From positions 64,001 through 128,000 of the forward strand of contig JAJEKV010000169.1 of the NCBI GenBank assembly GCA_021234155.1: DNA of 64,000 nucleotides. Direction: 5' to 3'. Every line of letters starts with the position of its first letter. Position 1 is the stretch's first letter. The stretch comes from Isoetes taiwanensis. Lineage: Eukaryota > Streptophyta > Lycopodiopsida > Isoetales > Isoetaceae. The position numbers were made by a program, and so were the translations under genes. This document shows positions 1 to 10,437 of this stretch, piece after piece. The notes under the pieces are model-generated. The model was given only the letters and a program-made list of their open reading frames with translations, was not told the origin of the DNA and ran no database searches.

Positions 1-423
1 CCAAGTTGTACAGAAGAAGTCTCTACGAGGATAACAGATTATTTGCTAAGAAATACCGATGTCCTTTTAAACTGAGGTTGACTTTGTGGTAACAACTGTG
101 TAAAAATTCTCTAAAGGTCTTCCCTTCAGTGCTAATGCAGACTTCGAAGAAGATATTCAGAAGGAAAGGTCTGGAATTTAGGATACAGAGATTGTTATGT
201 TTCTTGATGTTGCTCACTTTATTACATCATATCAACGCCACATAATTTGTTCTGGCAAAGTAAGTAAAACAGCATAAACTCATTTCACAGGATATTTACT
301 TTATTCAAAGGCCTCATGCCTATGATCTTTTGCTAGAGTGTGCACTCTTCTGATGACATCAATGGAAATAATGAGTCTATAAGCTCCTTCTAAAGGAAAA
401 TTTGTGGCCCCATCTCTTGCACC
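1..423. other. No recognisable gene
   Basis: AT-rich sequence upstream of the TIMELESS-like remnant. Short open frames exist on both strands, but none shows a motif or a convincing splice context. It may be intron or flank of that remnant. Confidence 0.4.
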
Positions 424-1612
424 ATGGATGACTCGATGTTTGCGTTGGTTATTTCAAAGTGGAGCGAGTATTTTAAATCTGTTAAACAGACAAATCATTG
501 GACATCTCTTACAGCAGCTGAAACTTTGTTAAGGGACATGGTATTGCTCTGTATTTCCTTCACAAGAGGTATTATGGTGCTTGGAAATGACTGCTATTTT
601 GCTCGGTCTACAGGTTTTTATGCTTGATCTAATATTCAAAAAATCAGACTGTGTTAGCGAGCAAGAAACAAGAGTGGCACGCATTCTTTTGCTCAAAATA
701 TTCTATGATCAGACTGAGCATTGAAATTCTTAATTTTCTCATGACTCAATCAAGGGATATGATACTCACATGTTACCACAAAGGTATATTTTCTTTTCTA
801 TTTATCAACAAGAGTTTCGTATTGCCAGAATGACATGGTCACGTATGTTCTGTTGAGGTTGCATCATGGTATGTTATAATATCAATTTCTGTTTTACTTA
901 TCTGGAACATGGTATTGCTCTTTATTTCCTTCGAAAGAGGTATTATGGTGCTTGGAAATGACTGCTATTTTGCTCAGTGTACAGATTTTTATGCTTGATC
1001 TAGTAATCAAAAAATCAAACTGTGTTAGCGAGCAAGAAACAAGAGTGGCATGCATTCTTTTGCTCGAAATATTCTACGATCAGACTGAGCATGAAATTCT
1101 TAATTTGCTCATGCACTCAATCAAGGGATATGATACTCACATGTTACCACGAAGGTACGTTTTCTTTTCTATTTATCAACAAGAGTTTTGTATTGCCAGA
1201 ATGACATGGTCACGTACGTTCTGTTGAGGTTGCATCATGGTATGTTATAATATCAATTTTTGTTTTATTTATTTTTATGCATGACTTGTCTTGTGTCCCT
1301 GTAATGCATGGCTATGGCTCTTTGTATTGTCTGGTCTATGTTCCGAGTAGCCTTAACTTATTTGTAATTGTGTTGTAATTTGATTCTTAGTTACTTGATT
1401 AGCTTGGTGGAAACAACTCATATTGTGTTTCGTCCTCTTAAAACTATCACACAACAAGGTGGTGTTTTACGGGTAATTTTATCCTTAGTTTGTAGTTAAA
1501 GATGTACATATTTTCTTTTGGTTTCTTTATTATGTTCTGATGACAGGTGCGCAAGAAGGCATGGAAAACCAAGTCAAGGAGGAAGGCAAAAGATATTGAA
1601 CATGATGCATAG
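424..1612 (+). pseudogene. TIMELESS-like gene remnant with internal exon duplication
   Basis: The piece at 424-540 reads as a helical stretch containing KWSEYFKSVKQTNHWTSL and then AAETLLRDM, ending at a possible GT donor. A 170-bp exon follows twice, at 614-783 and 985-1154. Each copy has a CAG-type acceptor and an AAG|GT donor and encodes FMLDL..KKS..VSEQETRVA followed by ILLL.IFYDQTEHE. A third piece at 1548-1612, after TTCTGATGACAG, encodes a basic VRKKAWKTKSRRKAKD. The order hydrophobic exon, FYDQTE exon, basic tail resembles plant TIMELESS, a replication-fork and cohesion protein; this is family knowledge recalled without a search. The first exon copy has a one-base insertion making a TGA stop, compensated about 23 bases later. 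Exons expected between the FYDQTE block and the basic tail are absent. Preserved introns argue against a retrocopy. The family call is moderate; that the locus is broken is much surer. Confidence 0.45.
537..1274 (+). repeat. 371-bp tandem duplication spanning an exon and its introns
   Basis: Copy 1 is about 537-907 and copy 2 about 908-1274. Each starts at CATGGTATTGCTCT and ends in AT-rich intron sequence after TATGTTATAATATCAATTT. The copies differ by scattered substitutions and a few 1-base indels, so the duplication is not recent. Each copy holds one complete exon with both splice sites. Confidence 0.9.
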
Positions 1613-3514
1613 CTTATTGCCAGTGGCAATGAGGCAAATATTGGGGTCGAACCATCTATTGCCAATGGTCTTTTAGATAGTAATGAAGTAAAGAGGAAGT
1701 CAAGCAGACAATCATGGAAATGATATATCATTGGATAAGGAACTGTAGAATACAAATTGCCCACAAAACCTTGTGGGAGCTAATGGTGGACAAGTAGAAG
1801 GTCAAGCTGAGCAGGTTTCTAAAAGCCATAGTGTAACTGAAGGACCTGGCAGAAAAATAGGAGAGAAAACTTGCAAACATAAGGAGCCTGAGGATGATAG
1901 AGGGAGAAAGATGATGACTGTATTTAATATATAATAAATATGCTCAGTGGGAAATGAGAAATAAGCAAAAGCGCACAGCTTTTCTAAGCAATTTCGGTCC
2001 TTCATCTGAAATGGATCTTGGACATTCATCTGAAAATTGGTCTTGGTCAGGTTCTCAGGTTCTCTGACTTATATTATTTATGTGAGCATGCAATATGCAC
2101 AGCCACATATATACCTGTTGAAGGTGTTCCTGGCAAAACCTTCAACCTCAGTGGTTTAGAACCTCCAGGTTGCTTGAGGCAACCACTCTGAGTGTCAAGA
2201 TTCCAGAAATAATGCTCAAGAGATTGCTTAAAACAGCTTTCCCTGAAGGACAAAAAGTCTGCTTCAAAAGAATGTATACCACATGCACACCATTCAAGTT
2301 TTGAACTGATTTTGGTTAACACAGATGCTCAACACCTATATTTGTCAGGCTGCAAAAGTCTGAGTGAATCTGGAAGGGGTAGATGGGCCAAACTTCTGTT
2401 CCTGACCCAGTCAATTTTTGGTCAATACCCCTGGCAGAGAGCTAATGGCAATGAATTTCTTTGTCTATACACAAGAGGCCATGATGTTTTCTTTGCAAGT
2501 AGAACTCTAAATCTTTTTCTTTTTTGATATTTTTGCTGACTGCTATGAAGAATAGACAATTGTAAACAAGATTCTTTCTATGGGAGGAATGCACACTAAA
2601 CCTAATGTTTCTATGCTCTGTGTGCACTAGATGGCAATATTAATGCCCTCAGCATTTCCATTTTTGTTCTAATGCTCAATGCCAAATTTTGCTAGAATAG
2701 ATCAAGAACTGCCGATCCAATCTTGCATTGATGAATCAGACTGGCACCAGGATTGTTTTGCCTTTGCAGAGGACATATTGAGTCGTCATATTGACAATAT
2801 TTGGCTACTAGAGTAAGACATAACAAAGAAACTCTGATAACTGCTGTTTTTTTTTGGGAATAGAACACAAAATGGCACAAACACTTCACAACAAGGGTCG
2901 GATTTTCAATAGATTCAAGTACTCGAAAGATAACAATATAAATCCCAAGCTCTGAATCTTGGGCACAGGATCAAATAGGTAAACAATCAGTCAATCCAGA
3001 TAATTTAGTCAATAATCCGAATTGCACATCAATCTTGGAGGTCAGAATGGAGCTCAAATCGATCAAGCCGGTCCTTCTTCAAAGCAAGAAATCACTTCTC
3101 TGCCTCAAAGCCCTCGAATTTTCCTTCTGTCCAAAAGCCCCTTTTGTAGATGCTCTGTTTTGTTGAGTTCTTGATTAATTCCCTTCGATTCTCTGTCTTT
3201 TAGCTCACAATAGGTATTCTTGGTATTAAACATGGTGATCCGGCAGGTTTAAGTCATGATTGAGTGATTAGTTTGGCCGAATCAGACGGATCTTGGCACT
3301 TTCAGATTTTAGGGTTCATAAGAATTCAGACGAAATATCCCACAGGCATTTTTCGGCTCGGCAGCTCAAGGTATATAACAAGAAGAAAATCCAATATTTA
3401 TAATTATGGATTCGGTACCTCAACCGCCCCACACGCCCGGATGTTCCACGTGGCATGGGGGAATTGGTTGGGGAGAAAAATAGACAGGGGGTTGGGGGGA
3501 TAGATAGGAAAATT
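1613..3514. other. Gene debris, no intact coding region
   Basis: The plus strand has short open stretches rich in polar residues (about 1622-1725 and 1779-1930) that could be disordered coding sequence from the preceding remnant. A further open stretch at about 2312-2527 is unrecognised. No conserved domain, no continuous frame and no convincing promoter was seen. 2640-3514 looks non-coding. Confidence 0.35.
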
Positions 3515-4796
3515 TTTACACCCCAAGGCCTATGGCACGATTCCCTAGGAAGCAAATATAAGGCTCAAAATAAAACCATTTTTCAATTTTCTTTTTTTCA
3601 AAGGGAATCTTGATTTTGGTCTAAAAAAGCTCAAGGAATGAATGGTGTGGCATATGGAAGTGATGACAAGGCTAGGTGAGTATGACATGGCAAATGGTGA
3701 TGATGACGTGTCAATCAACTTGGGCTTGGAAAATTCTTTCTAGTCAAAATTGCAAGTGATGTGGAGATGATGTGTGTGACATGTGGATGGTGATGGGGTG
3801 GTAATGATGATGTGGCAAGGTGATATGTCATTTTATGGGTGCAAGTTTGATGCCTTGGGATAGATTTAGACTTTGAACATGGAAATGGAAGCATGACTAG
3901 AATGATGATGTGTATGGTGACTTGGCATATAGAATGAAGTGTATGGTGACTTGGCACATAAAATGCACCCTTCATGGGCCAATTTTTGTGAAATGCAACC
4001 TTTTGTCATTGCCTAGCGCACACTTGAGTCTTGAACATTTCCCTTAGGGATTTTGCAACTTTTCCTTTTTCTTTGACCATGTTGCACGAAATGTTGACTT
4101 TTTGACCACATGTATGACCAAGTATGACCACTTGACTTGGTCATACATGTGGTCAAAAAGTCAACATTTCGTGCAACATGGTCAAAGAAAAAGGAAAAAT
4201 TGCAAAATCCCTAAGGGAAATGTTCAAGACTCAAGTGTGCCCTAGGGAATGACAAAAAGTTGCATTTCACAAAAATTGGCCCATGAAGGGTGCATTTTAT
4301 ATGCCAAGTCACCATACACTTCATTCTATATGCCAAGTCACCATACACATCATCATTCTAGTCATGCTTCCATTTCCATGTTCAAAGTCTAAATCTATCC
4401 CAAGGCATCAAACTTGCACCCATAAAATGACATATCACCTTGCCACATCATCATTACCACCCCATCACCATACACATGTCGCACACATCATCTCCACATC
4501 ACTTGCAATTTTGACTAGAAAGAATTTTCCAAGCCCAAGTTGATTGACACGTCATCATCACCATTTGCCATGTCATACTCACCTAGCCTTGTCATCACTT
4601 TCATATGCCACATCATTCATTCCTTGAGCTTTTTTAGACCAAAATCAAGAGTGCCCTATTGCAAGAAAAGATTCCAGAATCTTCTATAGAGTGCATAAAA
4701 AGATTCCCTTTGAAAAAAAGAAAATTGAAAAATGGTTTTATTTTGAGCCTTATATTTGCTTCCTAGGGAATCGTGCCATAGGCCTTGGGGTGTAAA
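3515..4796. repeat. 1.28-kb near-perfect inverted repeat (foldback/hairpin element)
   Basis: Left arm 3515-4123 and right arm 4135-4796 are reverse complements with an 11-base spacer at about 4124-4134. Outer ends read TTTACACCCCAAGGCC and GGCCTTGGGGTGTAAA. The arms match almost perfectly, except that the right arm carries about 50 extra bases near 4650-4705, bounded by an AAGATTCC-type microhomology, which looks like a deletion from the left arm. The two 86-codon open frames, one per arm (minus 3715-3975, plus 4283-4543), are mirror images and not genes. No convincing target-site duplication flanks the arms. It could be a foldback or MITE-type element or a local inverted duplication. If transcribed it would form a long double-stranded RNA able to feed siRNA production, which is inference. 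Confidence 0.92.
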
Positions 4797-5222
4797 GGAG
4801 TCAAACTGCACAAAGATGCCAAGAACACAAGTGATCACATACCAAGAGATGATCTTCAAGGGGTCTTCTTTTTCCTCCTTTTCTTTTCTTTTGCTTGATT
4901 CTCTTCTTGTCTCTTTTGAGTGACTTGAGTCAATTGTCCTTTCCTTGCTCTTCATGTTCTCAATGTATGCTAGTGAAGCATTCTTCTAGTGCCTTGTAAT
5001 TAAGATCAAAGTGTAAGGATTAGTCCAGTAATATGCTTAGCTCTTCCATGCTGCCATAACATGGCAGCATTACCAGGTATTTTTCAGTTTCTATTTGAAT
5101 GCTCTGTTATACTTCCTGTGTTAAAACGTAAATCTCATTTTTGGGGTGTTCGGTGTGAGGCATGTTCGCCCCTTACAGTATTTTGAACGCATGCAGTATA
5201 AAATAGAATCCCTGAAAATATT
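4797..5222. other. No gene seen
   Basis: AT-rich sequence after the hairpin. The minus-strand frame at 4656-4955 runs from here into the hairpin arm and has low-complexity Lys/Glu composition, so it is not supported as a gene. Confidence 0.4.
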
Positions 5223-5540
5223 TTGAAACAATATACTAGCAAAAAGACATTACCACAAGGCAAGTCCATACGAGCATATGATTTGAAGCAATCTAGAGTG
5301 CGATCTTTGAAATTCATTGTTGATAAATATGCCGAATGTGGCAATTTGCTAAGAGGTTTCAACCAAATGCCAAATGAGAATACAGTGATGGGGTTTATTC
5401 ATTGCTGGATTCTGAAGCAGCGTAATGAATGTTTCTTACCTATGGCGCTTTGGCATCATGCTAGAGAAAGGCATAGTTTTGAAAGCGTAACACAGCAATG
5501 GACGAAATCCGTTTTGGCAATCTTTTGTATCAGGCTGTAG
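5223..5540 (+). pseudogene. PPR protein fragment
   Basis: The frame reads QGKSIRAYDLKQSRV, then VDKYAECGNLL and FNQMPNENTVM. These fit the linker and core of a plant pentatricopeptide repeat (family form: GK.IHA...KS, VDMYAKCG, F..MP..N). PPR proteins bind organellar RNA for editing, splicing or stability. Only about one and a half repeats remain, and after FNQMPNENTVM the frame loses similarity. There is no organelle-targeting region and no C-terminal E/DYW domain. A decayed retrocopy or gene scrap is most likely. Confidence 0.42.
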
Positions 5541-6015
5541 AGATGGTTCAGATTGCTTGCTATATCTAATTGTTTAATGAATACCAGAAGACTCTGGTGT
5601 AAAGTGCAAAAAAGGATTGCACTCTTTTTCTTCAGGCGTCTCTATATGCATGCTTTAGGATAATTCCTATGCATTGAACAACTTTGAGTTGGTGTTTTAT
5701 CACTTGTAACAATGTAGTTTGCCGAATTCCTTGGTAGAATGTATAAGTGATATCTCTATCATCATATTGTATCAATTTTGCACACGTCATATTATTCACC
5801 TTTACTTAATATTGCTACATTATATTACATTCAAGCCATAAGGAAGAGGGTCATTCCTTAGGCTCTATACATTATATAGACCTTTTCTTAACCATTGCAG
5901 TTTAATGAGCATATTTTAGTTCCCATAATTGATGTGTATGCATGTTTTTTCCATATTCCTTCTACAACAAGCCATTAAAGTAAAATTTGCACTACAGAAA
6001 CTCCGTAGTCTCAGA
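5541..6015. other. No gene seen
   Basis: AT-rich intergenic sequence with no supported coding frame, RNA gene or repeat. Confidence 0.4.
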
Positions 6016-6358
6016 TCATAAAATCCCATTTCGCTTCAAGTACCAAAACTTCAAAGACCTTGAAGGATTACTACGCAAATTGTTATAGCCATTCTTAATA
6101 GTATTATGGTGCCGGATAAATTGCTTTTCCAACATGTTCGCCTCTTGTCGATTGGCGCCATGCCCTAATATCTCAAACTGGAACGTGTTCAAAATGCATC
6201 TATACTTCTCAACATCTTTAGCCATTTTCTTATTTGGCTTCTCATATGTTGTTTCATACGTTTCCAAGGATTTGACGATTGCCCTATATATTTCATCTCC
6301 CTCCCCAGCCAGGTAATGCAATAGATATAAATAGGTTTCAATATCATGCACTCATTGT
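6016..6358 (-). pseudogene. GIY-YIG endonuclease-like remnant, frameshifted
   Basis: Two overlapping minus-strand frames together make a GIY-YIG fold. The first gives YIYCITWLG, then KYIGQSSNPWKRMKQH, matching the GIY and YIG strands and the following Arg/His helix. The other frame continues with FEILGHGANRQEANMLEK, QFIRHHNT and NGYN, matching the helix with the catalytic Glu and the C-terminal Asn. The frame changes near 6240-6250. The coding part begins after TTTGCTTTTGCAG, a strong acceptor, so an upstream exon probably existed. GIY-YIG nucleases occur in homing introns, Penelope-like retroelements, large DNA viruses and a few cellular genes. At about 110 residues this is a stand-alone domain, and its source cannot be told here. 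The locus cannot make a full domain as sequenced. Confidence 0.6.
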
Positions 6359-6707
6359 CTGCAAAAGCAAAATTGAGCATGTATAAATCATAACGAAGCT
6401 GGTGCTACACAAAACGAAAAATCACATCTAATCATTATCTATGAAATGCTTTCACATAATCGCAAACAACATATACCTTTACGAACAACGTGAATGTAAA
6501 CAACAACCGAAATGCTAAAACAACCATCATAAATGCAAAGAAGCTCGACACAATTTATTCAAGTATACCGAAGTCAATATTATTGTTCAGAAAACTATAC
6601 TACAAGTGTTACCAACATCTGTTGGGCTCGGGAAAAAAATCCTTGTTCCCGAAAAGCTCGACCGCAATTATGGGATTAATTTGATACGTAGCTTTCTCTA
6701 TTGTCAT

Positions 6708-6960
6708 TGGATTTTTTTACTTATGGTCATGACCATACATTTGCATTAATCTTGACATCATCTTTTGCGCTTGACTGTTTGGCATCTCCATCAATTCAGA
6801 AATAGTTACATTGTAACCAAAGTACAATATTGCACATTGGTAACCGTTAACACCTTTGCTAACGCCACCAACAACTCGGTAGCCTCATCCTTCCCCAAAG
6901 CATCGTAATTGCAGTCAACATTTTGCGACCTTAAAAAGAACTTCAAGAAACCTACAAATG
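6708..6960 (-). pseudogene. Unrecognised coding remnant upstream of the GIY-YIG piece
   Basis: Minus-strand reading gives NYDALGKDEATELLVALAKV in one frame, and in the next GVSKGVNGYQCAILYFGYN, TISELMEMPNSQAQ and KMMSRLMQMYGHDHK before a stop. The composition is protein-like and the two frames look like one broken frame. It lies directly upstream of the GIY-YIG remnant on the same strand and could be an earlier exon of the same gene. I do not recognise the family. Confidence 0.3.
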
Positions 6961-8288
6961 TTAAATGACAAAGAAACTCGCATTAATACGATCAAAAGAA
7001 AAAAAGGGAAGAAAAAAGAAATCGTTGATATGCATACCATCTGCGGGACCGTCGCTGTTCTCCTTTGTAAGACTCACTCTCTTCTCCCAAAAATATATTT
7101 ACAATACATGTACAAAATTAACACCATTAAGTACATTCTCTCAAACCTTATAGTATTTTGCAAACCTTAATATACAGTACATAAAAACTTGTACATGCAT
7201 ACCCCACAAACGAGGATCCCTATGTACGGTCCAGATCTTAGAATAAAGGGCAAATATGCCCATCCGACAGCTCTCGTTGCCCGGAGTAACCCCCCGTGTG
7301 AATATGCACCCAAACCAAAGAGGGTTTTAAGGGGGATTTTAATTAAAATGTGTTAAATGCAATGGTTTGTGTTAATAATGTTAATGGTAGTTGTGTGTCG
7401 ACTGTTATATTAAAAAAACATTTGGGCCCTTCTGGCCCTAACTAACGCAAACATAGGTAAATGTTATGGGCCTAAATATTAATTACTAAAAAGAACAATA
7501 ACATCAAGAAAAAAAATTATTACCATTGCAAACAACTATGAGTACATTTTGTAATCTCAATTCCCTGCCAATTCAAAGAATTTGGAGCCTTATTCTGGCT
7601 GGCCCAGTATGCAGTATTTCATGGTGAAACTATACACTAATTCATCCCATAAGCAATTGTCATGCTAAACTGAAGTGTCCACTAGAGAGATAGTTGTGTC
7701 TTGATTCTCTTTACTCCATCATTTACAAGTGAAGTAGAACACACTACTGGACATACAATCAACCAAGCTGAGAAATGTGTACATCCCTATAAGAAGGGGG
7801 GCGTCTCACATCTTTGAAGCCGCATCTATCTTATAACCGTATCCAGGCACCCCAATCATCCTGTACTGGAATAAACTGTCAAATCATCTATCAAACCCCC
7901 ATGCCGTTGTACATAACATCTTTGCTTCTATTCCTGCTTTGGATTGCCTGAAAATTGGCCCCTGTGCTAACTTTCCATTTACTATAGGCAACTGTATAAC
8001 ACAGCGAATACACAAGAAATGATGGTTCATGCCAAGATGATTTTGCATTGTGGTCTCAAGATCCCAAACCCTTTTGTGCATTTACACAACCCTGGCTTTT
8101 TACATTCAAATACCCACACCTCGGTTAACCCTGGTGATAGGCTCAGCTGCCTGATAACATCGATTAAAAAAAACCTATGGATGGCGGTCGAATTAAAAAA
8201 ACCTATGGATGGCTGGGAGAGCATGGATGGCTGCTCCATGTGCTCCAAACCCTGTTTAATCAGACAAAAACGAAGGAGAATCCATAGC
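6961..8288. other. No supported gene
   Basis: 7000-7450 is AT-rich with no motif. 7570-8288 includes minus-strand open stretches (7884-8081 and part of 8027-8323) that may be decayed downstream parts of the DUF604 remnant, but they show none of that family's motifs. A short duplication, CCTATGGATGGC, occurs at about 8175 and 8203. Confidence 0.35.
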
Positions 8289-8735
8289 TTACAGCGAAAA
8301 ACGAACAAAAACAGTGTCTTCATCTCCCATCACAAACCAGTGCACATCTGGAAGCCCTAGTCTGAAGGTTTCTGATATAATTCTGGAGATTATGATGGCA
8401 GATCTTTTGCCATTTTTATGTTGAAATGAGAAGTATCTTCTCAGATCTTCATAGGCGGAAATGCATTATGTAGACCAGTTACTCCGCCACCATATCCTCA
8501 CATATTCCTTGCGAATATCCCAGTATTTTGCAGATCCGGCTATGCCGAATACTATGTGTGCAAGCCCTGTTTCGTGCCCTAATGTATGTGGGCAGTCTTC
8601 AAATGAAGATCTTAGTGCAATGCTATTAGATTTGAGCTCAGCTTCATCTGGATCTTGATCCACGACCTCCAAGTTCCAATCACTTGACTTGATCAAGAGC
8701 ATACAACTCACCGGAATGCTATCAAGCAGCTCCAA
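8289..8735 (-). pseudogene. DUF604 (fringe-like, GT31-type) glycosyltransferase fragment
   Basis: One minus-strand frame reads GLAHIVFGIAGSAKYW followed by DIRKEYVRIWWR. After a short gap come PPMKI, a stop, and EDTSHF. A shifted frame then gives KNGKRSAIIISRIISETF, RLGLPDVHWFVMGDEDTVF. These are consecutive hallmarks of plant DUF604 proteins (FGIA.S..W..RKEY...WW, ISEDTS.F, RISRIVSET.RLGL.D.RW, FVMGDDDT.F). The family resembles Fringe beta-1,3-glycosyltransferases, and GDDDT carries the DxD-like metal/sugar-nucleotide site; here it reads GDEDT. Sequence between WWR and ISEDTS is shortened by roughly 20-30 residues. There is one in-frame stop and one frameshift, and the C-terminal half is missing. 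A nonfunctional remnant. Confidence 0.65.
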
Positions 8736-8786
8736 AAATGCCCAGAGAGATTCAGTATGGCAAGATACAACACAGATCCTGGAATT

Positions 8787-9063
8787 CTAACTGGAATAGC
8801 CCGATGATTGCCATGGCTGCGACATGCTCGTGCCACGACCAAGAAACATGTTGACAGATGCGATTGCATCGTTAAATGCATCCAAACTATCCAAACTATC
8901 CAATAGTGCATCCAATTTAGGAGGTACGAACGCAACCAATAGGTCAGAACTATCCAATGCTACATTCAATAGGGCAATACGTCTTATAGATGTATCATCG
9001 CCACGAGACAAGGCTTCAGTCTCCTCACTGCTTGCTTCGTTCTGCATCCTGGCGACTGGATAA
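8787..9063 (-). other. Unrecognised minus-strand open frame
   Basis: An 86-codon frame rich in Asp, Leu and Ser contains RIALLNVALDSSDLLVAF and KLDALLDSLDSLDAFNDA, with a helical, repetitive look. The plus strand is also open over the same bases, which weakens the case. It could be an exon of a decayed gene. No family recognised. Confidence 0.2.
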
Positions 9064-9345
9064 CAAAAACATCAACACCAGTTAAGTAAGCTGGAAAAGG
9101 AAAATCAAAGAAACCGTCAGTATTTCTGTTGAAAAGATGCTTACAGATTTTTGTAAAATCCTTCGTTGCAAGCATGCTACAATAGTAGGTATCAAGAGCG
9201 GCAGCCGCTACTTCGCCCAAAAACATCAACACCAGTAAGTAAACTGAAAAAAAAATCAAAGAAACCGATAAGTATTTCCGCAGCTTACAGATGCTTGTAA
9301 AATCCTTTGTTGCAAGCACGCTCCTTCTCGCTACTTCGCCCAAAA
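9064..9345. repeat. 154-bp tandem duplication
   Basis: AACATCAACACCAGT recurs at about 9068 and 9222, and TTGTAAAATCCTT..TTGCAAGCA recurs at about 9154 and 9295. The two units are diverged. On the minus strand each encodes LATKDFT[SK]ICK, so a short exon may have been duplicated. Confidence 0.75.
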
Positions 9346-9356
9346 TAGAATGAGGG

Positions 9357-9447
9357 TCCATCTCCACATGGCACTTCCATCTCCACATGGCACTTCCACA
9401 TGGCACTTCCACCGGAAATTCAGTGCCACATGGCACTTCCACCGGCA
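9357..9447. repeat. Minisatellite based on CCACATGGCACTTCCA
   Basis: Four imperfect units of CCACATGGCACTTCC with spacers CATCT or CCGG lie in tandem. They explain the repeated WKCHV and EVPCG residues in overlapping minus-strand frames, which are therefore not protein evidence. Confidence 0.85.
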
Positions 9448-9745
9448 CGATTTGCCGTTCCCATTACTTTCACCCCAACTGATTTCGAATGACATTGCAC
9501 CGCATCCGGGACTTTTTTCAGATGCACCATCACTGCATCTGAAAAACTGAAGTGATCCCGGAGTTTGTCGTTTAGGGCGTATCAAAACTGGCGTTCAATC
9601 CTCTGCGTTCAATCCTCGGTCACCGGAAGCCAACAAGTAAGAATGGTACAGGGTTCAAACGGGAATGGTGGCTTTTGCTGGTGCTGTAAATCGCTTAGGT
9701 GGCGCAGGTGGGAAACATAGGTGCCACCCTAATGGGGATCCGCCC

Positions 9746-9843
9746 TGAGAATGAGAATGATTTTTTATCGTCCACTGAGGCCAATCGGCCTATGGGACCC
9801 ATAAGGAGCGCAGCAAACTTATTACTGTCCGGGTTAAAAAACC
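9746..9843 (-). mobile_element. LINE 3' end fragment
   Basis: On the minus strand the segment reads GTTTTTTAACCCGGACAGTA, then TATGGGTCCCATAGGCCGAT and TGGCCTCAGTGGACGATAAA, followed by a CATTCT-type simple repeat tail. The same 3' signature ends the LINE at 35.7-35.86 kb and the one at 58.03 kb. Only about 100 bp remain, so this is a severely 5'-truncated insertion. Confidence 0.7.
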
Positions 9844-10071
9844 TCCAATTTTTTAGTCATATCTCAACCATCCGATTTAGGGCGCGACAAAAAAAAGAAG
9901 CCTCCACCACAAAAGAAGCTTCCACCACAGGATTTGCCCCCTTTTCTAAAATCAACAGCTGACAAAAGGGTGCACTTTAGAAATACTATTTAGTACACCT
10001 GGATGAATACGACCACCAAATCATATGAAAACCTTAGAGAAAACAGTACAAAAACAGAAAAAAAAACCCTG

Positions 10072-10425
10072 TTATAATGCTAGATATTTCTTCGCCAGAT
10101 CAGCAAAGTCATCCATCTCCTTCTTGCTTTCCCAACCTTTTATGTATGCCTCCGGTTCCATCCCGCACAAATTCAAATGGCGCATATGAGCGCTGCCGAC
10201 GAAATTAACGCAGGAGATGCTTGTTTTATCTCTTCTAGTAAAAGCTCTCAAGCCTAAACATGTTTGACAGAAACAAAAAGAACAAATAGAAATAACATCC
10301 ACATATGAGACCCCGGAAAAAAAATGCAGACTACAAAAAAACATGTTTAGTAGCCTTCCTTTTTCTCGATTCTGATGCACTAGTGTTGCCATGGGTTTGA
10401 TGTCACTCCTGAGTGTGATGGCCAT
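10072..10425 (-). other. Unrecognised open frame next to the array insertion site
   Basis: A 117-codon minus-strand frame contains GSAHMRHLNLCGMEPEAY and KKEMDDFADLAKKYLAL at its C-terminus. Its first ATG is 12 bases inside the ATGGG target site, so any longer upstream frame was separated by the retrotransposon array. No domain recognised. It could be an exon of an interrupted gene or chance. Confidence 0.2.
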
Positions 10426-10432
10426 GGGGTCT

Positions 10433-10437
10433 ATGGG
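10433..10437. repeat. Target-site duplication, left copy (ATGGG)
   Basis: ATGGG directly precedes the TGTGACAAG terminus of LTR 1 and is matched exactly by ATGGG at 29415-29419, directly after the last LTR ends in GTTACA. Confidence 0.9.

Noticed and set aside
3715-4543. Two 86-codon open frames, minus 3715-3975 and plus 4283-4543, with the same protein
   Set aside because: They are mirror images created by the inverted repeat, and the composition is His/Ser/Thr-rich without a domain.
3500-4810. Target-site duplication around the large hairpin
   Set aside because: Flanks read GGAAAATT and AGGAGTCA; no matching direct repeat of useful length.
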